Below the pieces are notes generated by a model, which was not told where the DNA came from, ran no database searches, and saw only the letters and a program-made list of their open reading frames with translations. This document shows positions 41,520 to 51,341 of a DNA stretch of 64,000 nucleotides, piece after piece. Where the stretch lies: contig JAVBMW010000035.1 in assembly GCA_031551965.1 (NCBI GenBank), positions 1 to 64,000 on the forward strand, in the 5' to 3' direction. The stretch comes from CALVGQ01 sp031551965. Its GTDB lineage: Bacteria > Bacillota_I > Bacilli_A > Erysipelotrichales > Erysipelotrichaceae. The number at the start of each line of letters is the position of its first letter. The first letter of the stretch is position 1. The translations under genes were made by a program, and so were the position numbers.

Positions 41520-42695
41520 ATGAATATGATGGTACATAAAAAAGATACATTTCACTTAAGTTTAATATCGGCATTTTATTTTGTTTCGTTTTCAGGAATA
41601 ATTAGTTGTGCCACTGTTTACTTAATATCTAAAGGTTTTACAAGTGCAGAAGCTGGTATATTACTTGCGATCTCTAATTTGATCACAATTGCAACACAAC
41701 CAATTCTAGCGAATTATATTGATCAACACCCTAATTTTCAAGTTAAATATGCTTTATCAGGTGGAGCATTTTTAAATTTGATTTTGTTAGGGCTTTTATT
41801 TTTTATGAAAGATCGTTTTATTATCTATTGTTTGTTTTTACTCGTTACTGTTATTGAGATTTCACTACAAACATTTGTGAATACATTAGGAGTTTATTAC
41901 CGCAATCAAAATTATTATATTGATTTTGGCATATCTAGAAGCATGGGTTCGTTTGGTTATTCGATCGCTGCTTATATATTGGGATTAATGATCGGTAAAA
42001 TGGGTGGATCGATGGCTGTACTTTTAATGAGTATCATAGGCACAATTGTTTTCTTGATCGCATCGCTGACATTTAGAAATAATGATTTAGTTGAAGTGAA
42101 TAATGAAGTGAAAGTATCTTCAAAATTTATTGACTTTGCTAAAAATAATATGCGTTTCATTGGAGTGCTTGTCGGAATTGTATTTTTTCTCAGTGCTCAT
42201 ATGATTTTTGGGACATTCACTATGCAAATCATTGAAAATGTCAATGGCACAAGTACAGATTTAGGTATTGCGCTTGCCTTAATTGGTTTTGTAGAAATTC
42301 CGATCATGTCTCAATATTCTAGAATATCGCGAAAATTCAAAGATTCAAACTTATTGATATTTTCTGCTTGTATGTTTTTTGTAAAGCTGCTGATTACGAT
42401 GCTGGCAACGAATGTATTGATGATTTTTGTAGCTTGTTTCTTTCAAAGTATTTCATATGGTTTATTTTTACCATCTGCTGTCAATTATACTGCAAAGGTT
42501 ATTGAAAAAAAAGATGCTGCGAAAGGTCAATCATTGGTTGGTGTTGCGACAAGTATTGCAGGTGTGTTAGGCTGTTTTGCAGGCGGTTTAATTTTAGATT
42601 ATACATCTGTTCATACTTTACTAATTACAGCTTGTGGTTTTGCGATACTAGGATCTGTAATAACGTTTGCATTTGTAGATCGAAAAGCGTGTTAG
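41520..42695 (+). CDS. MFS transporter (NarK/LacY-like sugar or metabolite transporter)
   Basis: The 391-residue protein has twelve hydrophobic segments in two six-helix halves with a cytosolic loop (SLTFRNNDLVEVNNEVKV) near the middle. It fits the MFS_1_like group. AGAGGT lies 6 bases before the ATG. The substrate cannot be read from the sequence. It is a single-gene unit with a promoter (TTGACC region near 41474) and a terminator of its own. Confidence 0.8.
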   Translation: MNMMVHKKDTFHLSLISAFYFVSFSGIISCATVYLISKGFTSAEAGILLAISNLITIATQPILANYIDQHPNFQVKYALSGGAFLNLILLGLLFFMKDRFIIYCLFLLVTVIEISLQTFVNTLGVYYRNQNYYIDFGISRSMGSFGYSIAAYILGLMIGKMGGSMAVLLMSIIGTIVFLIASLTFRNNDLVEVNNEVKVSSKFIDFAKNNMRFIGVLVGIVFFLSAHMIFGTFTMQIIENVNGTSTDLGIALALIGFVEIPIMSQYSRISRKFKDSNLLIFSACMFFVKLLITMLATNVLMIFVACFFQSISYGLFLPSAVNYTAKVIEKKDAAKGQSLVGVATSIAGVLGCFAGGLILDYTSVHTLLITACGFAILGSVITFAFVDRKAC

Positions 42696-42701
42696 TCTAT
42701 A

Positions 42702-42736
42702 AAACTTCTTTATATCTGAAAAAAAGAAGTTTTTTT
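42702..42736 (+). terminator. Terminator of the MFS gene
   Basis: A perfect 9-bp stem (AAACTTCTT with AAGAAGTTT) with a T run. Confidence 0.85.
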
Positions 42737-42897
42737 ACAATAAAATATGTAACAATTTTCTGAAAATAAAAATATTTCTTGCATTTCTGTATTTTGGCAC
42801 ATATAATAAGTTAAACCAAAAGAAACTATTTAATTACTGAATTATAACTTTTTCAATTTATTTGATAGTTTTTATTGTCAATAAAGGGTGAACGGAT

Positions 42898-43081
42898 ATG
42901 ACAATTTTAAGTGTAAAAAACGTAAGTAAGAAATATGGAAACTTCTATGCAATCAAAGATGTTTCGTTTGAAGTGAATGAAAACGAGATCGTAGGTTTCA
43001 TTAGTATTTTTGGTGGCGAGTTGTGTAATTGCATATATAATAGCTAAAATTCGAATTAGTAGAATGAATGTTTTGGGTTAA
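42898..43081 (+). pseudogene. Deletion scar of an ABC transporter (ATPase start joined to permease end)
   Basis: From ATG 42898 the frame encodes a normal ABC ATPase N-terminus (MTILSVKNVSKKYGNFYAIK ... DVSFEVNENEIVGFI) but breaks where the Walker A motif should begin and ends at 43047. In another frame from about 42995 the sequence reads VFLVASCVIAYIIAKIRI then SRMNVLG and stops at 43081, like the last helix and tail of an ABC permease. A single internal deletion that removed most of both genes explains this. The ribosome site and promoter region upstream remain. Confidence 0.65.
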
Positions 43082-43140
43082 TATTTGAAATGTGTGAAAT
43101 GTAAAAAAATAAAAAAAGATGCTCTTTCTTAATAAGAGTA

Positions 43141-43259
43141 TGCTATAATACTAATGGCTTTAATTTAGCGCGAGACGTTAAGAAGACTACATTATGGATT
43201 ATACTAATCTTTTTTTAGGATAAAAGTAGACCTCTTCTTAGCGTAGAAGAGGTTTTTTT
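43141..43259 (+). promoter_or_regulatory. pyr operon promoter and transcription attenuator
   Basis: An extended -10 promoter (TGCTATAAT, 43141-43149) starts a leader of about 115 bases. The terminator is a perfect 9-bp stem (43230-43238 with 43245-43253) and seven Ts. An antiterminator is possible between CGTTAAGAAG(A)CTAC upstream and GTAG...CTTCTTAGCG, the latter being the left arm of the terminator. A nine-codon frame (43194-43223, MDYTNLFLG) reads across a seven-T tract. I see no PyrR-type consensus that I can identify with certainty. Confidence 0.75.
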
Positions 43260-43272
43260 GTGGGAGGTCAGG

Positions 43273-44148
43273 ATGGATCGAAATTGTTTAAAACTCAGTA
43301 ATTGGTCAGTTGATGAAGTGTTACAGGTACTAGAAGTTGCCAAACAATGCAAAGAAGGGAAATACATCGATAGTTTAAAAGGTAAGATCGTTGTGAATTG
43401 TTTCTTTGAGCCAAGCACAAGAACTCAGTATAGTTTCAATGTTGCCGAAGAAAAATTAGGATGCAAAGTAATTAATTTTAATGCAGCTGCATCAAGTTTA
43501 AAAAAGGGTGAAACGTTTTATGATACGATCAAAACATTTGATAGTATGGGTGTTGATGCCTTAGTTATCCGTGATCGGGAAGATGAATATTATAATCAGT
43601 TATTAGGTAAGGTTGACGCTAAAATATTAAACGGTGGTGATGGTTCAAAAGATCATCCAACGCAAAGCTTGTTAGACTTGATGACGATTTTAGAAGAATT
43701 TGGTCATTTTGAAGGTTTGAAAATAGCGATTGTAGGTGATATCAAACATAGTCGTGTTGCCCATACTAACATTGAAATTATGCAAAGATTAGGAATGGAT
43801 TGTTATATCAGTGGACCAGCTGATTATCAAGAATCACAATATCCATTTATTAATTTTGATGATGCAGTTGAGACAATGGATATTCTTATGTTGCTTCGTG
43901 TTCAACATGAAAGACATGATGATAATGAATTGTTTAATGTGAATGAATATCATGACCAATATGGTTTAACGATGGATCGCGTGAATAAAATGAAAGATCA
44001 TTCGATTATTATGCATCCTGCGCCATTTAACAGAAATGTTGAAATTGCGGATGATGTAGTTGAATGTGAAAAAAGTCGTATCTTTAAACAAGTTAAAAAT
44101 GGTGTATTTGTAAGAATGGCAGTATTACTAAGAGCGTTGGGAGAATAA
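43273..44148 (+). CDS. pyrB: Aspartate carbamoyltransferase catalytic subunit
   Basis: I start at ATG 43273, behind GGGAGGT; an in-frame GTG at 43258 lies in the terminator T run. The 291-residue protein has the carbamoyl-phosphate loop FEPSTRTQ and HPTQSLLDL. It joins carbamoyl phosphate and aspartate, the committed step of pyrimidine synthesis. No pyrI regulatory subunit is present, as in Firmicutes generally. Two further bases lead into pyrC. Confidence 0.95.
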   Translation: MDRNCLKLSNWSVDEVLQVLEVAKQCKEGKYIDSLKGKIVVNCFFEPSTRTQYSFNVAEEKLGCKVINFNAAASSLKKGETFYDTIKTFDSMGVDALVIRDREDEYYNQLLGKVDAKILNGGDGSKDHPTQSLLDLMTILEEFGHFEGLKIAIVGDIKHSRVAHTNIEIMQRLGMDCYISGPADYQESQYPFINFDDAVETMDILMLLRVQHERHDDNELFNVNEYHDQYGLTMDRVNKMKDHSIIMHPAPFNRNVEIADDVVECEKSRIFKQVKNGVFVRMAVLLRALGE

Positions 44149-44149
44149 A

Positions 44150-45433
44150 ATGGGCCTATTAATTAAAAATGGACAAGTTTATCACAATCATATGATCAAA
44201 GAAGCAGATCTTTATATTGATGATCATGGCTGTGTAATGATGGCTGATCAAATTGAGTTAGAAGAAGATGTAGATGAAGTGCTTGATGCAACAGGATTAC
44301 TGATTACACCTGGTCTTATTGATCCACATGTCCATTTAAGAGAACCGGGATTTGAATATAAGGAAACGATAGAGACAGGTACATTCTCTGCGGCGGTTGG
44401 TGGATATACGACAATTTTTAGTATGCCAAATTTAAAACCTGCACCAGATACATTAGAAAATTTAAAGGTCCAAATGGACTTGATCAAAAAGAATGCAAAA
44501 GTCAGAGTACTTCCCTATGGTTGTATTACGATGGGTCAAAAAGGATCTGGTGTTTTAGCGGATATGGATGCGATGAGTGAATATGTACTTGGTTTTTCTG
44601 ATGATGGAAAAGGAGTACAAACAGAAGAGTTGATGCGTGAGGCGATGATCAAAGCAAAGGCAAATAATTGTATAATCGTAGCGCATTGTGAAGATGAAAG
44701 CTTACTTCAACCAGGTGGCTGTATTCATGATGGAAAAAAGGCAAAGGAAATGAATCTTGGTGGTATTTCCAGTGAGAGTGAATATAAACAAATTGAAAGA
44801 GATCTAAAAATCGCCAAGGAAACTGGCTGTCAATATCATGTTTGTCATGTATCATGCAAAGAAAGTGTGGAGTTGATTCGACAAGCGAAAAAAGAAGGTG
44901 TTGATGTTAGTTGTGAAGTAACTCCTCATCATTTACTAATGTGTGAAGATGATATTACTTCGAATGATGGCAATTTTAAAATGAATCCACCACTTCGTTC
45001 AAAAGAGGATCAGGAAGCATTGCTTCAGGGGATCATTGATGGAACGATCGAAATGATTGCGACTGATCATGCTCCCCACAGTAAAGAAGAGAAATCAAAA
45101 GGACTCCAAGACAGCGCAATGGGAATTATCAGTAGTGAGTTAGCGTTCGGACTTGTTTATCATCATTTAGTCAGAACTAAGAAATTAACATTGAATCAAG
45201 TGATGGACTGTATGAGTACAAATTGTGCGGAAATCTTTGGAATCGATGGTGGACAAATCAATAACTTTGATAAGGCGAATTTGGCTATTTTCGATTTAAA
45301 TGCGAGTAAGAAAATTCAGGAAAAAGATTTAGTTTCAAAAGGAAAAAACACGCCTTTTATTGGGTGGTATATGAGTGGACTTTGCGTGCTGACTATCGTT
45401 GATGGAAAAATAGTATATAGGGGGAACATCTAA
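44150..45433 (+). CDS. pyrC: Dihydroorotase (class I)
   Basis: The 427-residue amidohydrolase has zinc ligands in DPHVHLREPG and ATDHAPH and the conserved FSDDGKGVQ. It closes carbamoyl aspartate to dihydroorotate in the cytosol. It overlaps carA by one base. Confidence 0.95.
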   Translation: MGLLIKNGQVYHNHMIKEADLYIDDHGCVMMADQIELEEDVDEVLDATGLLITPGLIDPHVHLREPGFEYKETIETGTFSAAVGGYTTIFSMPNLKPAPDTLENLKVQMDLIKKNAKVRVLPYGCITMGQKGSGVLADMDAMSEYVLGFSDDGKGVQTEELMREAMIKAKANNCIIVAHCEDESLLQPGGCIHDGKKAKEMNLGGISSESEYKQIERDLKIAKETGCQYHVCHVSCKESVELIRQAKKEGVDVSCEVTPHHLLMCEDDITSNDGNFKMNPPLRSKEDQEALLQGIIDGTIEMIATDHAPHSKEEKSKGLQDSAMGIISSELAFGLVYHHLVRTKKLTLNQVMDCMSTNCAEIFGIDGGQINNFDKANLAIFDLNASKKIQEKDLVSKGKNTPFIGWYMSGLCVLTIVDGKIVYRGNI

Positions 45434-46506
45434 TGGAAAGAAAAATTGTATTGGCAAATGGCGTAGAATTGATGGGTAAAGGCTTTGGTTATGATGGTGA
45501 GGTCATTGGTGAGTTAGTTATGAATACTGCCATGGTTGGTTATCAAGAAGCCATGTCTGATCCGGCTAGTTTAAATCAACTTGTTTTAATGACTTATCCT
45601 CTTATTGGAAATTATGGTTTTACTGATGAAGATTATGAATCGAAGTTTATTAGCTTTAAAGGTTTGATCGTAAGAGAATACAATGATAAACCAAGCAATT
45701 TCAGATATACAAAAACACTGGCAGAAGTATTAGAAGAAAATAATATTGTCGGTTTATGTGGCATTGACACAAGAAAATTAACGCGAATTTTACAGGCAGA
45801 GGGAAGCCAATTGGCAATCCTTTGTGATCAGGAATTACCGAAAGATGAAGCACTTAAAAAAATCAATGAGTTTGTTATACCAACAGATCCAGTGAGAAAA
45901 GTAAGTTGCAAAAAAATCTGGTATTCCCGCTGTCCAAATCCGCGTTTTAATGTGGTCGCAATCGATTTTGGGATCAAGTATAGTTTTATAAGAAGTTTAA
46001 ATGAAAGAGGATGCAATGTGACAATTGTTCCCTGTGATTCTAGCTTTGATATAATTATGGCTACTCATCCAGATGGAATATTACTCAGTAATGGTCCTGG
46101 AAATCCTAACAATTACCCTGAAATGGTCGATTTGGTTAAAAAAATCCAAGGGATTAAACCAATGTTTGGAATCGGTTTTGGATGTGAATTGTTGGCACTT
46201 GGAAATGAAATGAAAGTTGTCCCAATGAAAAATGGACACCATTCAAACAATCTACCGATTCGCGACTTTAAAATAAAAAGACTTAACTATGCACCGCAGA
46301 ATCATGATTATGATATCGTGACAGTTCAAAAAGAATGTATCCGTAGTGTTAATGGAATTGATGAAACGATTGAAGGAATTGAATTTATAAATGATCATGC
46401 ATTTGGTGTACAGTATTATCCTGAAACTGCACCGAGATCAAAAGCTGAAAATGAGTTTGATGAGTTTGTAGAAATAATTGAAAAAAATAAGAAAGGGGAA
46501 AATTAA
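45433..46506 (+). CDS. carA: Carbamoyl phosphate synthetase small subunit with a degenerate glutaminase site
   Basis: The 357-residue protein aligns along its length with CarA: N-terminal MVGYQEAMSDPA, PLIGNYGF and GLCGIDTRKLTR, then a class I amidotransferase domain (SNGPGNPNNYPE). The nucleophile motif, normally GICLGHQ, reads GIGFGCE, so the cysteine is Gly248; the histidine of VQYHPE is Tyr329 while Glu331 is kept. Both catalytic side chains are therefore lost. The frame, ribosome site and position before carB are intact, so it is probably a structural subunit and the enzyme uses free ammonia. Confidence 0.9.
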   Translation: MERKIVLANGVELMGKGFGYDGEVIGELVMNTAMVGYQEAMSDPASLNQLVLMTYPLIGNYGFTDEDYESKFISFKGLIVREYNDKPSNFRYTKTLAEVLEENNIVGLCGIDTRKLTRILQAEGSQLAILCDQELPKDEALKKINEFVIPTDPVRKVSCKKIWYSRCPNPRFNVVAIDFGIKYSFIRSLNERGCNVTIVPCDSSFDIIMATHPDGILLSNGPGNPNNYPEMVDLVKKIQGIKPMFGIGFGCELLALGNEMKVVPMKNGHHSNNLPIRDFKIKRLNYAPQNHDYDIVTVQKECIRSVNGIDETIEGIEFINDHAFGVQYYPETAPRSKAENEFDEFVEIIEKNKKGEN

Positions 46507-46508
46507 TT

Positions 46509-49500
46509 ATGCCAAAAAGACAAGATATCAATAAAATATTGGTACTAGGATCAGGACCGATCGTCATAGGTCAAGCTGCAGAATTCGATTATGCAGGGAC
46601 TCAGGCATGTCTTGCGCTAAAAGAAGAAGGATATGAAGTAATTCTGATCAATAGTAATCCAGCAACGATCATGACCGATACTCAAATCGCTGATAAAGTG
46701 TATATGGAACCCCTTAATCTTGAATATGTAGGAAGAATCATTCGAAAAGAAAGACCTGATGCGATCGTACCTAGTCTTGGAGGTCAAACTGGATTAAATT
46801 TGGCAATGCAACTTGCGAAAAAGGGGATCCTTGATGAATGTCAATGTGAAATACTTGGTACATCTTTTCACTCCATTGACCAAGCAGAAGATCGCCAGTT
46901 ATTCAAAGACTTATGTGAACGTATCGATCAGCCAGTTCTTGAAAGTTATGTAGCGAATACGATGGATGAAATGGTCCAACATGCGCATAAAATTGGCTAT
47001 CCTGTTGTTTTACGTCCTGCCTTTACATTAGGTGGAACAGGGGGAGGATTTGCCTACAATGATGAAGAATTAGATGAAATTGGAAAGAATGCATTAAAAC
47101 TCAGCCCAGTATCACAAGTATTGGTTGAAAAATCGATCAAAGGATACAAAGAAATCGAGTTTGAAGTCATGCGTGATAAAAATGATACCGCAATCGTAAT
47201 TTGTAGTATGGAAAACATTGATCCTGTAGGAATTCATACCGGAGACAGTATGGTTGTTGCCCCAGCACAAACACTAACGAATAAAGAAGTCACATTACTT
47301 GCGGAAGCATCGTTAAGCATTATTTGTGAGCTAAAAATAGAAGGTGGATGCAATGTGCAGTTTGCCCTTGATCCATTCTCATTTGATTATTACGTGATCG
47401 AAGTCAATCCACGTGTTTCACGTAGTTCAGCACTTGCGAGTAAGGCGAGTGGTTATCCAATTGCCCGTGTATCAGCGAAGATAGCGGTAGGTTTAACTTT
47501 AGATGAGATCATGCTTGATAATATACCAGCGAGTCTTGAACCAACTTTGGATTATATTGTAACTAAAATGGCACGTTTCCCTTTTGATAAGTTTGCGAAG
47601 GCAGATCGCCGTCTCTCTACCCAAATGAAGGCTACCGGAGAAGTAATGAGTATTGGGCGAACTATGGAAGAAAGCTTACTTAAAGCAGTAAGAGGACTTG
47701 AAATAGGCCTTGATCATATTGAGCTTGATAGTTTAAAAAAGATATCGACAGCACAGTTAATGGAGAATATAAAACAAGCAACAGATCAACGCTTGGTTGA
47801 AATAGCTGAACTATTTAGAAGAGATGTTGACCTGAGTTTAGTACAGGCTGCAACAAAAATCGATAGTTTCTTCCTGGATAAAATCAAACATATTATTTTC
47901 CATGAAAATAAAATGATCAATGATCCAACAGTTGAAAACTTGATCAAGGCAAAACGAATGGGATTCTCAGATAAATACTTAGCCAAAGTTTATGGAATCA
48001 GTGAAACAGAGATGTTCTTTAAAAGAAAAGAGCTTAATTTGTTTCCGGTTTATAAGACGATCGATACTTGTGGTGGTCAATATGATCGACAGTGCAGTTA
48101 TTACTATTCTACTTATGAAGAAGAAAATGAATCGATCGTTTCTAGTAAACCATCTATTCTAGTTCTTGGTTCAGGTCCTATCCGCATTGGACAAGGAGTT
48201 GAATTTGATTACTCTACGGTTCATGCGATCTGGGCAATTCAAGAAGCAGGATATGAGGCTATCATCATCAACAACAATCCAGAAACAGTTTCTACTGACT
48301 ATTCGATCAGTGATAAGTTATACTTTGAACCACTTTGTGTAGAAGATGTCATGAATGTGATCGAACTAGAAAAACCAGCTGGAGTCATTGTATCTCTTGG
48401 TGGTCAAACCGCAATCAATTTAGCTGGAAGACTAAAAAAATGTGGGGTTAAGATCATAGGAACTGATCTTCAGGCAATTGATAATGCTGAAAATCGTGAT
48501 TTATTTGAAAAAATAGTTAAAGAAATAAACATTCCTCAACCAGTTGGTGAAGCAGTAACTAAGATCGAAGATGGCTTAAGTGTAGCCAAACGAATTGGTT
48601 ATCCAGTACTCGTAAGACCTTCTTATGTACTGGGAGGTCGCGCAATGCAGATCGTCAACAGTGATACAGAGCTGATAGAATACTTAACTACAGCCGTTTC
48701 CATTGATGAAGATCAACCTGTACTCGTCGATAAATACATACGTGGAAAAGAAGTAGAAATCGACGCTATAAGTGATGGAGTCGATGTCTTAATTCCAGGA
48801 ATCATGCAGCTAGTAGAAGAAACTGGTGTTCACTCAGGAGATTCAATGAGTGTTTATCCACCTTATTCGTTAAGTGTGAAAGTTAAAGAAACCATCGCAG
48901 ATTATACGATTAAATTAGGATTAAAGATCGGAATTATGGGTTTGTTCAATGTTCAATATATCGTGGATGAAAATGAAAATGTCTATGTCATTGAAGTTAA
49001 TCCGAGATCCAGTCGTTCTGTACCGTTCTTATCAAAATCAACGAAAGTTCCAATGGCAAACATTGCAACTAAAATCATGCTTGGAAAAACATTAAAAGAA
49101 ATGGGCTACAAAACAGGGGTCATGGAAGAAAGTAAACGTTATTATGTTAAAACACCAACTTTCTCATTCTCAAAAATCCATGGATTGGATGCTTATTTAT
49201 CACCAGAAATGAAATCTACTGGTGAAGCAATTGGTTATGATGATTCACTAAATCGTGCTTTATACAAATCATTAAAAGCAGCCAATATGAGAGTTGTAAA
49301 CTATGGATCGATTCTAGTTACGATCAGTGATCAGGATAAACAAAAAGCATTGCCACTCATCAAACGCTTCTATAACTTAGGTTTCAATATTGAGGCAACC
49401 TCAGGTACAGCTAAATATTTGAAAAAAAATGGTGTCAAAACTCGAATTAAAAAGAAAATCTCTGAGGGTTCGGAAGAAATACTGGATTCCATTCGTAAAG

Positions 49501-49685
49501 GGCACGTTACTTATGTAGTCAATACATTAAGCACAACAGAATCCAACTCATCACTAGACGGATATAAAATCAGAAGATGTGCTGTTGAGAATAATGTAAC
49601 TACCTTTACATCATTAGATACAGTAAAAGTATTACTCGATGTTTTAGAAGAAATCACAGTCGGTGTATCGACTATTGATGCGTGA
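46509..49685 (+). CDS. carB: Carbamoyl phosphate synthetase large subunit
   Basis: The 1058-residue protein has two homologous ATP-grasp halves, each starting with a GSGPIVIGQ-type motif (GSGPIVIGQAAEFDY; GSGPIRIGQGVEFDY), an oligomerisation region between them, and a C-terminal MGS-type allosteric domain (ATSGTAKYLKKNGV). It makes carbamoyl phosphate from bicarbonate, 2 ATP and ammonia. Length and motifs are standard, which makes the damage in the small subunit stand out. Confidence 0.96.
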   Translation: MPKRQDINKILVLGSGPIVIGQAAEFDYAGTQACLALKEEGYEVILINSNPATIMTDTQIADKVYMEPLNLEYVGRIIRKERPDAIVPSLGGQTGLNLAMQLAKKGILDECQCEILGTSFHSIDQAEDRQLFKDLCERIDQPVLESYVANTMDEMVQHAHKIGYPVVLRPAFTLGGTGGGFAYNDEELDEIGKNALKLSPVSQVLVEKSIKGYKEIEFEVMRDKNDTAIVICSMENIDPVGIHTGDSMVVAPAQTLTNKEVTLLAEASLSIICELKIEGGCNVQFALDPFSFDYYVIEVNPRVSRSSALASKASGYPIARVSAKIAVGLTLDEIMLDNIPASLEPTLDYIVTKMARFPFDKFAKADRRLSTQMKATGEVMSIGRTMEESLLKAVRGLEIGLDHIELDSLKKISTAQLMENIKQATDQRLVEIAELFRRDVDLSLVQAATKIDSFFLDKIKHIIFHENKMINDPTVENLIKAKRMGFSDKYLAKVYGISETEMFFKRKELNLFPVYKTIDTCGGQYDRQCSYYYSTYEEENESIVSSKPSILVLGSGPIRIGQGVEFDYSTVHAIWAIQEAGYEAIIINNNPETVSTDYSISDKLYFEPLCVEDVMNVIELEKPAGVIVSLGGQTAINLAGRLKKCGVKIIGTDLQAIDNAENRDLFEKIVKEINIPQPVGEAVTKIEDGLSVAKRIGYPVLVRPSYVLGGRAMQIVNSDTELIEYLTTAVSIDEDQPVLVDKYIRGKEVEIDAISDGVDVLIPGIMQLVEETGVHSGDSMSVYPPYSLSVKVKETIADYTIKLGLKIGIMGLFNVQYIVDENENVYVIEVNPRSSRSVPFLSKSTKVPMANIATKIMLGKTLKEMGYKTGVMEESKRYYVKTPTFSFSKIHGLDAYLSPEMKSTGEAIGYDDSLNRALYKSLKAANMRVVNYGSILVTISDQDKQKALPLIKRFYNLGFNIEATSGTAKYLKKNGVKTRIKKKISEGSEEILDSIRKGHVTYVVNTLSTTESNSSLDGYKIRRCAVENNVTTFTSLDTVKVLLDVLEEITVGVSTIDA

Positions 49686-49692
49686 GGTCAAC

Positions 49693-50439
49693 ATGAAAAA
49701 AAATGAGAAAGCATTGATAAAAGAAAATACTCAACTCACTGCTACGGTGTTTAAAATGGTATTAGAAATGGATACTTTATGGATCAAAAATCCAGGACAA
49801 TTCATTAATATTACATTGGATGGATTTTACTTAAAAAGACCGATCAGCGTTTGTGATTGGGATGAAACAACACTAACGATCATTTATAAAGTGGTAGGTA
49901 AAGGGACAAAGCAAATGTCAAAGATGAAACCACAAGATCATTTAGAATGCTTAGTTGATCTTGGTAATGGCTTTGATGTGGTAAATACATCAGATGAAGT
50001 AGTGATTCTTGGAGGAGGAGTAGGTGTTCCACCGATGTTTGGAGTTACTAAGGCCTGTTTAGCACAAGGTAAAAAAGTATCGGTGATTTTAGGCTTTGCA
50101 TCCAAAGAGGAAGCATTTTATATCGATGAATTTAAAGCACTCAATGTTCCAATATTTGTATGCACAAATGATGGGAGTCTAGGAACAAAAGGTTTTGTGA
50201 CCGATGTCATAGCAAAAGAAAATCTTACCCAGGCATTCTACCTGGCTTGTGGACCTATGCCAATGTTGAAATCGATTGCCAAAACAAGTAAGGCACAAGG
50301 ACTTCTGTCTTTTGAAGAAAGAATGGGCTGTGGTTTTGGAGCTTGCATGGGATGCAGTTGTAAAACACTGACAGGGTATAAGCGGATCTGTGTTGAAGGA
50401 CCAGTCATGAAAAGTGAGGAAATAATATGGCCAGATTAA
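49693..50439 (+). CDS. pyrK: Dihydroorotate dehydrogenase electron-transfer subunit
   Basis: I start at ATG 49693 after TGAGGT; a longer frame from 49663 overlaps carB. The 248-residue protein has FAD-binding (LKRPISVCDW), NAD-binding (ILGGGVGVPPMFG) and a C-terminal [2Fe-2S] motif (CGFGACMGCSC, KRICVEGPV). It couples PyrD to NAD. It overlaps pyrD by 13 bases. Confidence 0.94.
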   Translation: MKKNEKALIKENTQLTATVFKMVLEMDTLWIKNPGQFINITLDGFYLKRPISVCDWDETTLTIIYKVVGKGTKQMSKMKPQDHLECLVDLGNGFDVVNTSDEVVILGGGVGVPPMFGVTKACLAQGKKVSVILGFASKEEAFYIDEFKALNVPIFVCTNDGSLGTKGFVTDVIAKENLTQAFYLACGPMPMLKSIAKTSKAQGLLSFEERMGCGFGACMGCSCKTLTGYKRICVEGPVMKSEEIIWPD

Positions 50440-51341
50440 ATGTAACTTTGTGCGATTGGACATTGGATAATCCAGTGATCCCTGCGAGTGGGACTTTTGG
50501 CTTTGGATATGAATTTACACAATTTTATAATATCAATATTTTGGGATCGATTGCGACAAAGGGGACAACTCTTGAATCACGATTTGGTAACCCTACACCA
50601 CGGATCGCTGAATGCGAAATGGGAATGATCAATGCTGTTGGACTTCAAAATCCGGGTGTAGATGCAGTCATTAATGAAGAATTTGTTAAATTGAAAGAAG
50701 TTTATCACAAAAAAGTAGTTGCCAACATTTCGGGTTTCTCGATTGAGGAATATGTCGAATGCGCTAAGAAAATGGATAAAGAAGAAATCGTTGGAATCAT
50801 TGAGATCAACATTTCCTGTCCAAACGTGAAACATGGAGGAATGAGTTTTGGAATGGACCCAAAACTTGCGGGTGATGTTACTAAAGCCGTAAAAGAAGTG
50901 ACGACAAAACCAGTTTTTATCAAACTATCACCGAATGTTACAGATATCGTGTCAATCGCAAAAGCTGTAGAAGAAGCAGGGGCAGATGGTATCAGTATGA
51001 TCAATACACTATTGGGTTCACGTTTTGATTTAAAAACCGGAAAACCAATCATCGCTAATGTCATGGGAGGCTTCAGTGGACCTGCGATCAAACCGGTGGC
51101 ACTCAGAATGGTGTATCAGGTTTACCAAGCTGTTCAGATTCCGATCATTGGAATTGGTGGAATTGCGAGTGCTGAAGATGTTGTAGAAATGATGTCGGCA
51201 GGAGCTACGGCTGTCCAAATTGGAGCAGAAAACTTACGTAATCCATACGTATGCAAAGAAATTATTGAAGCATTACCATCACTCCTTGAATCAATTGGAG
51301 TAAATAACATCGAAGAAATCATAGGGAGGGCACATCGATGA
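50427..51341 (+). CDS. pyrD: Dihydroorotate dehydrogenase catalytic subunit, class 1B
   Basis: The 304-residue FMN barrel has PVIPASGTFGFG, INISCPNVKHGG (with the active-site cysteine of class 1B in the SCPN region) and GIGGIASAEDV. With PyrK it forms the NAD-linked enzyme that oxidises dihydroorotate to orotate. It overlaps pyrF by 4 bases (ATGA). Confidence 0.95.
   Translation: MARLNVTLCDWTLDNPVIPASGTFGFGYEFTQFYNINILGSIATKGTTLESRFGNPTPRIAECEMGMINAVGLQNPGVDAVINEEFVKLKEVYHKKVVANISGFSIEEYVECAKKMDKEEIVGIIEINISCPNVKHGGMSFGMDPKLAGDVTKAVKEVTTKPVFIKLSPNVTDIVSIAKAVEEAGADGISMINTLLGSRFDLKTGKPIIANVMGGFSGPAIKPVALRMVYQVYQAVQIPIIGIGGIASAEDVVEMMSAGATAVQIGAENLRNPYVCKEIIEALPSLLESIGVNNIEEIIGRAHR

Noticed and set aside
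43160..43259. PyrR binding loop in the pyr leader
   Set aside because: I could not find the usual PyrR RNA consensus with confidence, so I report only an attenuator with unknown sensor.
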